This document shows, piece by piece, positions 8,765-16,355 of a stretch of DNA of 51,209 nt (positions within the stretch are counted from its first letter, which is position 1; every line of letters begins with the position of its first letter). A model generated the notes under the pieces. The model saw only the letters and a program-made list of their open reading frames with translations. It had not been told where the DNA came from and searched no databases. This DNA comes from a bacterium (GTDB lineage: Bacteria; Verrucomicrobiota; Verrucomicrobiia; Limisphaerales; UBA8199), in contig JAJYHY010000008.1 of assembly GCA_021784555.1 (NCBI GenBank), positions 1 through 51,209 of the forward strand. The letters run 5' to 3'. Both the position numbers and the translations under genes were made by a program.

Positions 8765-8893
8765 ACGAAGGGAAGCGGGGCCTCTGCTCGCGCTGCCACA
8801 GAGACCTTGGTGGGTTTACTGCCGGTTCTATTGCGACCTGCCGGTGTCTATGCTCGCCACGTTCGGGGCTGGCCGACAAACCGAGCACAAGAT

Positions 8894-9799
8894 ATGAAAC
8901 GTATCCGCGACAGCATAATTGCCTCCGGGCTTTGGACGGATGGGTTACTGGACCGCGAGTCCACTCCACCACCACTCCACCACTCCACCACTCCACGCCC
9001 CGCAACGAACAACGTCGTCCAGTCAAAACCGGCCTTTACGCTTATCGAACTTTTGGTCGTCGTTGCGGTCATCGGGATTCTGTCCGCGCTCCTGCTGACC
9101 GCGCTCATGGCAGCCAAGGAGAGGGTCAAGCAAGCCGAGTGTGCGCACAACGTGAGGCAGCTCGGGTTGGCCGTTCAACTCTTCGTTTCTGACCACCATG
9201 TCTATCCGCTGGCGGCCAACCCTGATTGCTTCAAGGGCAAATTCCAGGAACACGATAGCGGATGGCAGGGTGCTCTGAGGCGGGTTATCAACTGCCCCGT
9301 GACCAACGTCGTCTTCAGTCAAGGGATCTGGGAATGCCCGGCGGCGTCGCGGCCCAAGATATTTCCGCCAAACCAAGGGTGGATCGCTTATGGCTACAAC
9401 GGCGACGGACTTGGCACGATCGCGGGCGCCAAGTCTCGCTCCTTTTGTCTTGGTTTAGGCGGGCATTCCCCGTGGGGTCTGGCGGCTTCCGGTGAGCCGG
9501 TCAACGAATCCGAGGTCGTCAGTCCGAGCCGGCTCTATATGCTTGGCGACGCGTTCACCGGGAACGACGGTGTAATCGTGGACGGCACTTGGGGCCTGCA
9601 CAGGTGGAGCGGGCTGCGTGACTACCTCGGAAGCACCAAGCGGTCGATGGCCCGCCACAACGGCAAGGCGAACATGGCCTTTGCCGACGGCCACGTCGAG
9701 GCCGTGTCGCTCAAGCACCTGTTCCAGAACACGACCGATGCGGCCCTGTCCCAGTGGAACCGCGACAACCTGCCGCATCGAGAGGCGCTGAGCCATTAG
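8894..9799 (+). CDS. Type II secretion/type IV pilin-like prepilin with H-x9-DGHVE tail
   Basis: 301 residues. A class III signal lies at about residues 46-70: KPA|FTLIELLVVVAVIGIL, with the conserved Glu at mature position 5, recognised by a prepilin peptidase. The C-terminus carries ARHNGKANMAFADGHVEAV, the hallmark of the large pseudopilin-like family common in Planctomycetes and Verrucomicrobia. Its role (export machinery or surface filament) is not established. The leader before the cleavage site is long (about 48 residues) and partly encoded by a short-period satellite (8961-8996). The start at 8894 is chosen over an ATG at 8807, whose extra residues have no family resemblance. Confidence 0.85.
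   Translation: MKRIRDSIIASGLWTDGLLDRESTPPPLHHSTTPRPATNNVVQSKPAFTLIELLVVVAVIGILSALLLTALMAAKERVKQAECAHNVRQLGLAVQLFVSDHHVYPLAANPDCFKGKFQEHDSGWQGALRRVINCPVTNVVFSQGIWECPAASRPKIFPPNQGWIAYGYNGDGLGTIAGAKSRSFCLGLGGHSPWGLAASGEPVNESEVVSPSRLYMLGDAFTGNDGVIVDGTWGLHRWSGLRDYLGSTKRSMARHNGKANMAFADGHVEAVSLKHLFQNTTDAALSQWNRDNLPHREALSH
8961..8996. repeat. CCACTCCA satellite inside a coding region
   Basis: Tandem words CCACTCCACCA and CACTCCAC, repeated about four times, encode STPPPLHHSTTP in the prepilin leader. Low-complexity arrays of this GGAGTGGTGG type are usually intergenic. Confidence 0.85.
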
Positions 9800-10029
9800 C
9801 AGATTCGCCCCAATTTTCTGGCGGGAAAAGGGAAGTAACTCGATGGGATTATTTGGAAGAGAGAACCGGAAAAAAGCGGGTTGGAGACGGCGACACCCCA
9901 GAAAACTGCCCCGTTGAAAATTGTTTATAAAAACTGTTTACAACATGGGAATTCTGGCGATACTTATAACGATGCCAGTGGTGAAAGCCGCTGTCAGGAA
10001 AATCCTGCACCTCAGTGTGCAGTGAATCC

Positions 10030-10054
10030 AAACCCCGCGCACTTCGCGGGGTTT
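10030..10054 (+). terminator. Rho-independent-type hairpin
   Basis: Perfect 10-bp stem AAACCCCGCG / CGCGGGGTTT with a 5-base loop CACTT, followed by CCTGTTTT on the plus strand. It lies 230 bases after the prepilin and 7 bases beyond the stop of the minus-strand gene at 10062, so it may act in both directions. Confidence 0.7.
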
Positions 10055-10061
10055 CCTGTTT

Positions 10062-10685
10062 TCACGGTGTTAGGCGGGTGGACTTTGCTTTCATCTCGCG
10101 CAGCCACTGATCTCCGGGGACAAAGGCGGTACTCAGAGCGAGGCCGAATTCCGTGTAAACCAGCGAGATGAAAAACTTGGTGTCCTTGCCGAGAGTGACG
10201 AAGACGCGCTTTTTCTCCCGGCGGGCGCGAGGTCCGTATTCGCGGGCCTCCATCGAGTGATTGTTGACGTAAACCTCGGTTTTGGGCACACGAAGTTCGA
10301 GGATGGGGCGGATCCAGGCTGCGGTTCGGAGTCGCTCGGGGTCCAATTCACCGGTCTTTCTATGGGAGTAGCTGGCAAAGCCGACGGACTTTCCAAAGAT
10401 CTTCCGGAAGGCTCCCTCGGTGTTGGGCACTATGAGGGTGCGCTTCTCGAACCAGCCGAACTCCGGAGTCTCGGGCGGACTGGCCACAAGGTCTTGGAAA
10501 TAGATGCGCCGGCCCTCCTCCTCTAACCGCTGCAGGGACCAGTCGGCGGGGAGCAAGAGTAGCTTTAGGTCGAACCGTGGTGGTGGCCAGGTTGGCTTGG
10601 TGGAGGCCGCGCCTGGCGCTGGCTCTGGTGTTGCCGGTGGCCCCGCCGCCATTGCGGCGCCGTGCCGTTGGTTGTTAGGGTTCAC
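10062..10685 (-). CDS. Hypothetical protein, possible BECR-fold (phage barnase-EndoU-colicin-RelE type) nuclease
   Basis: 207 residues from a GTG at 10685 whose GTGA overlaps the TGA of the DUF3800 gene; an internal ATG lies at 10652. The N-terminus is Pro/Ala-rich. The C-terminal half has the layout RLRTAAWIRPILELRVPKTEVY, then a basic segment RARREKKRVFVTLGKDTKFFI and a strand FGLALSTAFVP. This resembles the 'R..W+.P.L..P.EVW ... YVVVV ... V.TAF' layout of phage-associated BECR nucleases. That comparison is from memory and unverified. No signal peptide is seen. The tight coupling to the DUF3800 gene suggests that the two act together. Confidence 0.5.
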   Translation of the reverse strand: MNPNNQRHGAAMAAGPPATPEPAPGAASTKPTWPPPRFDLKLLLLPADWSLQRLEEEGRRIYFQDLVASPPETPEFGWFEKRTLIVPNTEGAFRKIFGKSVGFASYSHRKTGELDPERLRTAAWIRPILELRVPKTEVYVNNHSMEAREYGPRARREKKRVFVTLGKDTKFFISLVYTEFGLALSTAFVPGDQWLREMKAKSTRLTP

Positions 10686-11422
10686 GGCCAGATGCGCCAG
10701 ATGTTGAAGCGGAGACGGCTTGGGGGGTCGGAGCCTTTTAGATCAGGCCGGTTGAACTTGGCGGCGATGTGGGCCGCGAGGGCCTGCTTGGGCGGACTCA
10801 CGACGAGCGCATTTTGCTCGCAGCCAACGGCCCCGATGAAAACATCGGCAAGTTGGCAGAAGAGGTTTTCTCGGGAATCCACGCAGCTCAGCGATTGGAC
10901 CCAGGCGCGGCCCACGCAGGCTCTCTCGAGGCGGTACCAGAGGCGACTGGGCCCGGAGAGGAGGCTTTCGGGCTTGAAATCAATGGAGATGAAGTAAATG
11001 TTATTGTTGCCCATCCACCGGTTGAGGCAGTGCCAATAAAACGCCCAGAACCCAAACTGGCGGTCGTTTTGGAAATGCTTGTCGCACTCCAGTTTGGACT
11101 TGTCCACGACAGTGCAGCGGAAGTGGATGTCGGGGCGCGCGGCGATGGCGTCAACCACAGCCTGATAGCCCTTGAGTTTGGTTTGAGTAGCCTTGACCCA
11201 CTTGAGCTCGCTCGTGATCCCATATCGTTGCTGGATGGGCCGTAGGGTTGCGAGGATTTCCCCGCGCGTTGCCCTGGGAAGCCAGAAGCCGCCAATGACC
11301 ATATACCTCTGGGCGCTTTGGCCTGCGTGTCGGCTTTCGTCACAATAAACGCTGACCTGCGTCTGGGAGAATGGGCCGTATGAGGAATTGCCGGATGGAG
11401 TGGTGTTCAGAATTGTGGCCAT
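10682..11422 (-). CDS. DUF3800 domain-containing protein
   Basis: 246 residues. The N-terminal VSVYCDESRHAGQSAQRYMVIGG matches the DUF3800 opening (acidic DES motif on the first strand, then a YxxxGG strand). Later segments ELKWVKATQTKLKGYQAVVDA, FRCTVVDKSK, IYFISIDFK and LFCQLADVFIGAV (family QLADLxxGAV) follow the family order. DUF3800 proteins have an RNase H-like fold and often occur in mobile islands and near defence genes; their biochemical role is poorly known. It is the first gene of a two-gene minus-strand unit. Confidence 0.8.
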   Translation of the reverse strand: MATILNTTPSGNSSYGPFSQTQVSVYCDESRHAGQSAQRYMVIGGFWLPRATRGEILATLRPIQQRYGITSELKWVKATQTKLKGYQAVVDAIAARPDIHFRCTVVDKSKLECDKHFQNDRQFGFWAFYWHCLNRWMGNNNIYFISIDFKPESLLSGPSRLWYRLERACVGRAWVQSLSCVDSRENLFCQLADVFIGAVGCEQNALVVSPPKQALAAHIAAKFNRPDLKGSDPPSRLRFNIWRIWP

Positions 11423-11988
11423 GGTCAGCAGGGAATCATGACGAATACAAGGAAGTGCCAGCGTTCATTGCCGGCGGAGGCTCACGTCTTGCGCCTGCCG
11501 CGCCGTGCCACTGCATGTGCCTGTAGAGCGTTGGCATTTTTTGGGTATGCATAATAAGCAATTAATGGGTTACATGCAACGAACGTTTGTCGCCCTGATT
11601 GCCACCTTGATTGGACGACCGCCCCGCAAACGTGAATGATTCGCGATGCGGCTCCGACTCAGAGGTGAACCCAAAGTGGCTGGCGGGCGGGCCGGCTGGT
11701 TCGGCTGGGGCGCGTGTAATATTTTTCACCACGCATTATTCAGTACCGAACTGACACACACGAATCCCGCAACCGGTGTGATAGAGACAGGCTTCGGAAT
11801 GATGACAGCGCGATGTGACAGGCTCGCTTCAGAGCCGTTAAAACTATATGAGAACAGCATTCACGTTAAAGAAACATCTCTCTGGAATGGGTCTCACGAA
11901 CCAGCGAGTTGCATCCTGGGCATGAGACAGCGGTGCTGATGGCGCTCAGTTCAGCCGTCGCTCGCGCCATCGTGCGGCTTATCGCTGG
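11423..11988. other. Long spacer without recognisable genes
   Basis: About 565 bases. The only open frame of note (11646-11939) has no motif, no ribosome binding site and a composition typical of noncoding DNA. The segment about 11535-11570 is AT-rich (TGCATAATAAGCAATTAATG) and could hold the promoter of the divergent minus-strand DUF3800 gene, but no clear -35/-10 pair is visible. Confidence 0.4.
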
Positions 11989-12363
11989 ATGCCGGCAATG
12001 GCGCTTTGCCCGGCGACCCTGAGCGCGCAGGCCCAGACACTTGACCCCTCCTTTAGCGGTTCCGCCGGAGGTGAGGTGGAGACCATTGTGCCTCAGCTGG
12101 ATGCCAAGCTCCTCGTGGTGGGCCGCTTCCTCCCGGTCCTGGATGGACACGCGTGGTGGGGAGTCGGCCGGCTCCAAGCCGACGGCGCTTTGGACACCAG
12201 CTTTGTGCCGATCAATCCCCCTCCCGCGAGCGGGATCTTCTTGCAGGAGGACGGCAAGGCCCTCGCTGTCGGCTTCTCCTATCTCGAGCAACCGGGCTCG
12301 GACTTGGTGCGGTTCAACGCCGACGGCACCTCACAGTTTTATCGCGTGGCACGATTGCCGTGA
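11989..12363 (+). pseudogene. Delta-60 repeat (beta-propeller-like) protein, truncated
   Basis: 124 residues with a plausible signal peptide (MPAMALCPATLSAQA) followed directly by QTLDPSFSGSAGGEV, then GVGRLQADGALDTSFVP and LVRFNADGTSQF. These are the spaced 'R.L.DG.LD.SF' units of delta-60 repeat proteins, which normally run for many hundreds of residues at the cell surface. Here only about two units remain before the stop, and the frame loses the motif at about 12345. The gene is best read as the intact 5' end of a decayed surface protein. Confidence 0.55.
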
Positions 12364-12388
12364 TTATTGACGCGGCAGCAACCGCTAC

Positions 12389-12459
12389 GATCGCATCACA
12401 ACGTTTGACATCTTGGCCTATGCAATCCTCGGGGGGAACTCAAATGTTGAAATGCGATC
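12389..12459. repeat. Imperfect inverted repeat left of the 12.5-kb membrane protein gene
   Basis: The left arm GATCGCATCACAACGTTTGA (12389-12408) pairs with TCAAATGTTGAAATGCGATC (12440-12459) apart from a few mismatches. The right arm plus the following CTGGCGCC recurs at 13041-13067. Confidence 0.75.
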
Positions 12460-12505
12460 CTGGCGCCTTGTTTGCTGGCGGGCGACGTGCGTCAAGCCTG
12501 GCCCC

Positions 12506-12952
12506 TCAATGGCGGCTTGCGAATTGTGTGAGGATATTGAGCAAGACGCCAAGGCCCCACGCGCTCAGTGTGGCGGCTGCCCATTTGCGGTTCTTGCGGA
12601 AGGAACGCTCGACGACCCACTTGGGCAGGAAGGTCACCATGCCGTAGTGGCCGAGGCTGATGGGAATTGCCAGAAGGCAGATCGGAGGGGTTAGCAGCAG
12701 CCTGTTGCGGACGAAGCACAGTTCCACCACCGCGATTCCCGCCAGCATCGCCAGAAAGAGTCCCCGTCCGCCCAGTCCGAATCCGTATATGAGGACACAA
12801 AAAACCAGTGGGTAGCCGAGGTAAAAGACCAGCAGGGCAGGCATGTATTTGGAGTAATACCGCGCCGGCTCGCCAATGGCGGCGGTCGTCGTGAAATCCA
12901 CAACGACCCATGCCAGGACCGCGCCCACGAAATACTTGAGCCAGGCTTGCAT
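12506..12952 (-). CDS. Hypothetical small integral membrane protein
   Basis: 148 residues from the ATG at 12952; a GTG at 13036 would add a hydrophilic stretch derived from repeat sequence. Four hydrophobic segments are seen: YFVGAVLAWVVVDFT, MPALLVFYLGYPLVFCVLIYG, FLAMLAGIAVVELCF and ICLLAIPISLGHYGMVTF, with a last amphipathic segment ALGVLLNIL near the end. The basic loop RSFRKNRK suggests the positive-inside side. I recognise no family. It lies between related repeats (12389-12459 and 13041-13067). Confidence 0.55.
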   Translation of the reverse strand: MQAWLKYFVGAVLAWVVVDFTTTAAIGEPARYYSKYMPALLVFYLGYPLVFCVLIYGFGLGGRGLFLAMLAGIAVVELCFVRNRLLLTPPICLLAIPISLGHYGMVTFLPKWVVERSFRKNRKWAAATLSAWGLGVLLNILTQFASRH

Positions 12953-13040
12953 GGCCTTGACAACCTGCGCCCACCGCTCTCCAAATTGGGCGGCGGGGAA
13001 CACAGTGTCACACCTCCCGGCGATTGCGCACGGCACAATG

Positions 13041-13067
13041 TCAAACGTTGAGATGTGACCCGGCGCC
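13041..13067. repeat. Right-hand copy of the TCAAACGTTGAGATGTGACC repeat
   Basis: TCAAACGTTGAGATGTGACC followed by CGGCGCC matches 12440-12467 as a direct repeat with a few substitutions. It is also the inverse of the CAACGTTTGACAT word at about 12399-12411. The two copies bracket the minus-strand membrane protein gene. Confidence 0.7.
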
Positions 13068-13070
13068 CTC

Positions 13071-13976
13071 TCAGCCTGGCTCAGCCAAGGCGCGATTCAC
13101 TCGCTGGATGGCTTCGTCTATCTCCGCCGCGCTCTTGAAGCCGATGATGATGGCATTGATCTCCGGATGGCACATGGCAAAGCGGATCGATTTCTCGCGC
13201 TCCCCAGCCGCCCTGAGCTCCCCTTCGCCGAGGATCTTCATGCCGATGACGCCGCGGTTTTTGGCCCTCATTTTTTTCATTTCGGCCAGGACGGGGCCGA
13301 TGTCGTCCCCGGAACGATTCCACGCCTGTTCCATTCCGTCGATATGCTTGCACTGCGGGTTGACCCGGACCAAGTGAACCTCCGTCCAAGGCGATTCGGT
13401 GGCGGTCCGCAAGGCCGGCAAGCTGTGGCAGGAGACACCCTTGGCCCGTATCCACTGTCTGTCCTTGGCCTCGTCAAAGGCGTCCATAATCCGCTTCCAA
13501 TCCTCCGTCCAGCCGCCTCTGACCATGCAATGGATGAGCATGCTATCGACGTAATCCGTATCGAAAACTTTCCGGTGGCGGTCGATGACTTCGAGGATGT
13601 TTTTCGGCCTGCCGCCAATCTTGGATTGGAGAAAGATTTTCTCCCGGGGCAGTCCCTTGACGGCGCCGCCGAGCCAGCCAAAGGTCTGGTAATCCTGCGA
13701 GCAGTCGAAGCTGGTGACGCCCTGGTCGTAGGCGTAGCGGATGAGGCGGTTGAATCCCTCATGGCCCAGCGAGTGTTGGACGTGCCCGCTGAAGGTGCCG
13801 GTCCCAAAGCCCAGGCGGCTAAGCTTGAGCCCGGTCTGGCCGAGGGTGACTTGGTCCGCGGCGGTGCGTTTGGCCGCCGAGACCGCGATGGAGCCGCAAG
13901 GCGGCAGCAACAGCGCCCCCGCCGCAGCGGCGGCGCGTTCGAGGAATTGGCGACGACTCAGATGTTTCGTATTCAT
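13071..13976 (-). CDS. Aldo/keto reductase family protein with twin-arginine signal
   Basis: 301 residues from the ATG at 13976. The N-terminus LSRRQFLERAAAAAGALLLP is a Tat signal, so the folded enzyme is probably exported with its nucleotide cofactor. The aldo/keto reductase barrel begins at VTLGQTGLKLSRLGFGTGTF. The catalytic tetrad is visible: Asp in SFDCSQDY, Tyr in the same segment, Lys in LQSKIGG and His in MLIHCM. The cofactor end carries the late segment INAIIIGFKSAAEIDEA. Family members reduce or oxidise sugar-type carbonyls with NADP(H). Verrucomicrobia encode many such Tat reductases, so the substrate cannot be assigned. Confidence 0.88.
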   Translation of the reverse strand: MNTKHLSRRQFLERAAAAAGALLLPPCGSIAVSAAKRTAADQVTLGQTGLKLSRLGFGTGTFSGHVQHSLGHEGFNRLIRYAYDQGVTSFDCSQDYQTFGWLGGAVKGLPREKIFLQSKIGGRPKNILEVIDRHRKVFDTDYVDSMLIHCMVRGGWTEDWKRIMDAFDEAKDRQWIRAKGVSCHSLPALRTATESPWTEVHLVRVNPQCKHIDGMEQAWNRSGDDIGPVLAEMKKMRAKNRGVIGMKILGEGELRAAGEREKSIRFAMCHPEINAIIIGFKSAAEIDEAIQRVNRALAEPG

Positions 13977-14283
13977 GGCGTGTCGGGTGATGGACTGGTT
14001 AGGGATGAACAAATTTCATGCGTTTCTCAGGCTTATGGCGGCAGGTTACCACCGAAGGCCATGGTCCGTCAAGAACGGGTTAAACGGGGAACTCTCCAAG
14101 GCCAGTTTGGCTGCCAGTTCCGGCCCTTTGACGGCACGGAGTTGGTGGGCCTGGTCGATCAGGCTTGCGCACGCCAGGGGGCGTTGTGTTTAGGGTTTCA
14201 GCAGGTCTTCACCTGATTGGCCGGTCTGTGGAGCGGCGGTAGTTTCATCACTGACGGGGGTCGGATAAGAACAGAAGAAGATT
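13977..14283. other. Spacer between divergent aldo/keto reductase and lipoprotein genes
   Basis: About 305 bases. On the minus strand about 14060-14160 there is an open stretch reading ASLIDQAHQLRAVKGPELA, which looks protein-like but has no start and is closed by stops on both sides; it may be a gene relic. Nothing else is seen. Confidence 0.3.
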
Positions 14284-14571
14284 ATGAAAGGCTACTTATT
14301 ATTGCTTGGGACGGTATCTCTGCTGCTTGCCGGGTGCAATCGCAACGGCACACAAGGCGGCGCCGCCAATCAGTCAGAAACGAACCAGGCGGCGGGAGGC
14401 GCCACGTCCGCCGGCGGCACCAGCGCGGGCGGTGCCAGCGAGGTCAACACCAATGCGACTGGGCAGGCCAACACCAACGCCACCGAACAGGCGAACACAA
14501 ACCAGACTCAGCAGGGTACTGCCAATCAACAGAGCAAGACGAACACCAACGCCAATCCTCAGCAGAAATAG
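14284..14571 (+). CDS. Small Asn/Thr/Gln/Gly-rich lipoprotein
   Basis: 95 residues. The signal MKGYLLLLGTVSLLLAGC has a lipobox (LLAGC) with the lipidated Cys at residue 18. The mature part is almost wholly low complexity: AGGATSAGGTSAGGASEV, then TNATGQANTNATEQANTNQT. It is a hydrophilic, probably disordered surface linker with no catalytic motif. AGAAGAAG lies just before the ATG as a purine-rich ribosome binding site. No operon partner is visible. Confidence 0.7.
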   Translation: MKGYLLLLGTVSLLLAGCNRNGTQGGAANQSETNQAAGGATSAGGTSAGGASEVNTNATGQANTNATEQANTNQTQQGTANQQSKTNTNANPQQK

Positions 14572-14604
14572 GCGGAGTTTCTCAGGCGCCCGATAGCGGC
14601 CAAT

Positions 14605-14967
14605 TTACTTCAGTGGGATGGCGGGCATGCGCTTCAGCGTGCGGTTTGCCGTGTCCACCAAGATGCCGACCGACTCCAGGGCGGTCACTCCGAGAATGGG
14701 TTCAGCGTCCTCCGGTCCAAAAATGACTCGGCCCGATGTCAGTTCCCCCATGAACTCGATTTCGGCGAGCCCAAACTCGTACTCTGTGGTGCGCCCATCC
14801 GCGAGTTCGTAAGCCATGCGCCCTCGCGGTTTGATGCCCGCCTTTCTCAGTTCAGTGGCGGGCGCCAAGCTGTCGGTCGCCCCGGTATCCACCAGGAATT
14901 CCGCCGTAAACTTCCGCCGCGCGTTGGCGCCGGCCCGCAACGTCGTTGTTACATGCATTAAACCCAT
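14605..14967 (-). CDS. Retropepsin-like (clan AA) aspartic protease
   Basis: 120 residues from the ATG at 14967, preceded by GAGGAAGC seven bases upstream, one of the clearest ribosome binding sites in the window. The active site FLVDTGATDS has the catalytic Asp at residue 27. The later GRVIFGPEDAEPILGVTALE carries the 'ILG...L' strand of the fold. Single-domain enzymes like this form dimers in which each chain gives one Asp. An upstream in-frame start at 15090 lacks a ribosome binding site and would overlap the lipoprotein gene. The natural substrate is unknown. Confidence 0.78.
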   Translation of the reverse strand: MGLMHVTTTLRAGANARRKFTAEFLVDTGATDSLAPATELRKAGIKPRGRMAYELADGRTTEYEFGLAEIEFMGELTSGRVIFGPEDAEPILGVTALESVGILVDTANRTLKRMPAIPLK

Positions 14968-15013
14968 ATCTGCTTCCTCAAGGAGCACCACTCTTGGTGG
15001 TGGCCATTCGTGT

Positions 15014-15622
15014 TCAGAGCCATTGCCCGGTCGAACCAGGTCTGCATTCGGGGCAGGCCCTTGCCCTGGGCCCAACTCCAGTCGCATCATCAGGTAGGAA
15101 CATCTTGTCGTGCGCTTCGGCGTATCTCAGCGCGCAGCTCATGTCGGCTCTCCGCTCTGGAAAATATCCATGCCGCGCTTCCATATAGTGAATCATAGGG
15201 TCGGTGCAGCCGGCGGTAAAACCGTTGGTGAGGTCCTTCAGCAGATCGGGATAGCGGCCGGGCTGGCTTCCTTGCACGAAATCTGAATAGGCCTCGAAGG
15301 CGGCGCGGGCGCTGGCATCCCAGGCTCGGCTTGTATGACGGCTCTGAGCGTAGCCGGCCAGCAAGGTCTGCAGCACCCAGTCTCGGTTGTTCTTTGCCCC
15401 TTTGCCGAAGACCGGCAGCCTCTGGGCGGGATCCCATTGGTGAGGCAGCGACCTCAAACGATCCAGGGCGGCTTGAAGCTCAGCCTCCGCCGTCGGCGCG
15501 GATGCCTCGGAGGAAAGGCTGTTCCAACGCGCGTTCAAACGCGCGTCCTCCCGCCGCCGTCCGCACCCGAAACAGGGCAACAAGCCCGCCGCCAGCAAGA
15601 CCGGAATTGAACGAGACTGCAT
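15014..15622 (-). CDS. Lipoprotein, possibly truncated DUF4034-like
   Basis: 202 residues. The N-terminus RSIPVLLAAGLLPCFGCGRR is a signal with a Cys at about residue 20 that fits lipid attachment. The body contains a helical segment and FTAGCTDPMIHYMEARHGYF, reminiscent of the 'GC.DPL..Y..AR' segment of DUF4034-type proteins found in Verrucomicrobia. Those proteins are much longer, and this one ends soon afterwards in a Pro/Arg/Cys-rich tail that looks out of frame. The protease gene follows 46 bases downstream on the same strand. Truncation is inference. Confidence 0.5.
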   Translation of the reverse strand: MQSRSIPVLLAAGLLPCFGCGRRREDARLNARWNSLSSEASAPTAEAELQAALDRLRSLPHQWDPAQRLPVFGKGAKNNRDWVLQTLLAGYAQSRHTSRAWDASARAAFEAYSDFVQGSQPGRYPDLLKDLTNGFTAGCTDPMIHYMEARHGYFPERRADMSCALRYAEAHDKMFLPDDATGVGPRARACPECRPGSTGQWL

Positions 15623-15691
15623 GGGCGCAGATTAGGAAAAACGGATGCGCTTGTCAATTTAAATCTGCGCATCCTCCGCATCCAGTGAGCA

Positions 15692-15729
15692 TCTCACTTT
15701 GTTGGGCAGACGTGCATGTTCCTGCCAAC
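15692..15729. repeat. Degenerate 38-bp direct repeat, copy 1
   Basis: Begins TCTCACTTTGTTGGGC and ends TGCCAAC. It matches 16288-16325 at 29 of 38 positions without gaps. The two copies flank the Rpn-like gene fragment. Confidence 0.75.
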
Positions 15730-15815
15730 CTGGAGAGATGCCAGCGGCGCCAGGGACCGCCACAGCCACCCGCGGGGAACATCCAACAAACACCGTCCAC
15801 CATCCGCCAAGGCGT

Positions 15816-16250
15816 TCACTTAACCCACTGGCGGAGCCTGCCCTTAAGGTCACCTAGCAGCTCCTCCAACTCCGAGCTCTCCTTGCTCCTCAACTCCTGG
15901 CTCGACATCATGCTCAGCCCAAGCAACTGCTGGCAGAGTTGGATACGCCCCTCCAGCCGGCCTCGCTCCAAGCCCCGCTGCTCGCTTTCCTGGGTCAATT
16001 GCTCAGCCATGCTGCGGGCTTCCTGCCGGCCCTTCTCGAGACCCCGTTGCTCGCCTTCCCGGATCAATTGTTCGGCCATGCTGCGGGCCTCCTGCCGGCC
16101 CTTCTCGAGACCCCGTTGCTCCCCTTCCTGGATTAACTGTTCGGCAATGCTCATAAAGCCTTCTCTAACTTTCTGGTTCCCTATCTTAGCCACGAACTGC
16201 TCCACTGTCGAGGGCCGTTCGCATTCAATAGCCACCGCCGCATGCAGCAT
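15816..16250 (-). pseudogene. C-terminal fragment of an Rpn/PD-(D/E)XK transposase-like protein with tandem repeats
   Basis: 144 residues. The sequence after residue 30 is FMSIAEQLIQEGEQRGLEKG followed by three 23-residue repeats of the form MAEQLIREGEQRGLEKGRQE. This charged helical tail is typical of the C-terminus of Rpn-type recombination-promoting nucleases and related PD-(D/E)XK transposase-like proteins. The catalytic N-terminal nuclease domain is missing, and upstream sequence on the minus strand has no matching frame. The repeats are likely to form a coiled coil. The fragment is bracketed by degenerate direct repeats at 15692-15729 and 16288-16325. Confidence 0.6.
15945..16151. repeat. 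Three tandem 69-bp coding repeats
   Basis: Three consecutive units encode the 23-residue repeat in the minus-strand Rpn-like fragment. The words GACCCCGTTGCTC and GCGGGCCTCCTGCCGGCCCT recur in phase. The two upstream units are almost identical; the 5'-most unit on the plus strand is more diverged. Confidence 0.85.
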
Positions 16251-16287
16251 CAGCGTGCGGAATAGACCGGCCCGGTCCGGATGCGCC

Positions 16288-16325
16288 TCTCACTTCGTTT
16301 GGCGGATATGCACTTTGCCGCCAAC
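16288..16325. repeat. Degenerate 38-bp direct repeat, copy 2
   Basis: Begins TCTCACTTCGTTTGGC and ends CGCCAAC. Same length and orientation as 15692-15729, 596 bases away. Confidence 0.75.
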
Positions 16326-16355
16326 ACCTGACCAACATCGGCTGGCAACCGCCGT

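Noticed and set aside
9849..10031. 60-residue minus-strand frame as a small gene
   Set aside because: No motif, no ribosome binding site, and it lies in the repeat/hairpin spacer.
13167..14216. 349-residue plus-strand frame
   Set aside because: Antisense of the aldo/keto reductase, which has clear catalytic motifs.
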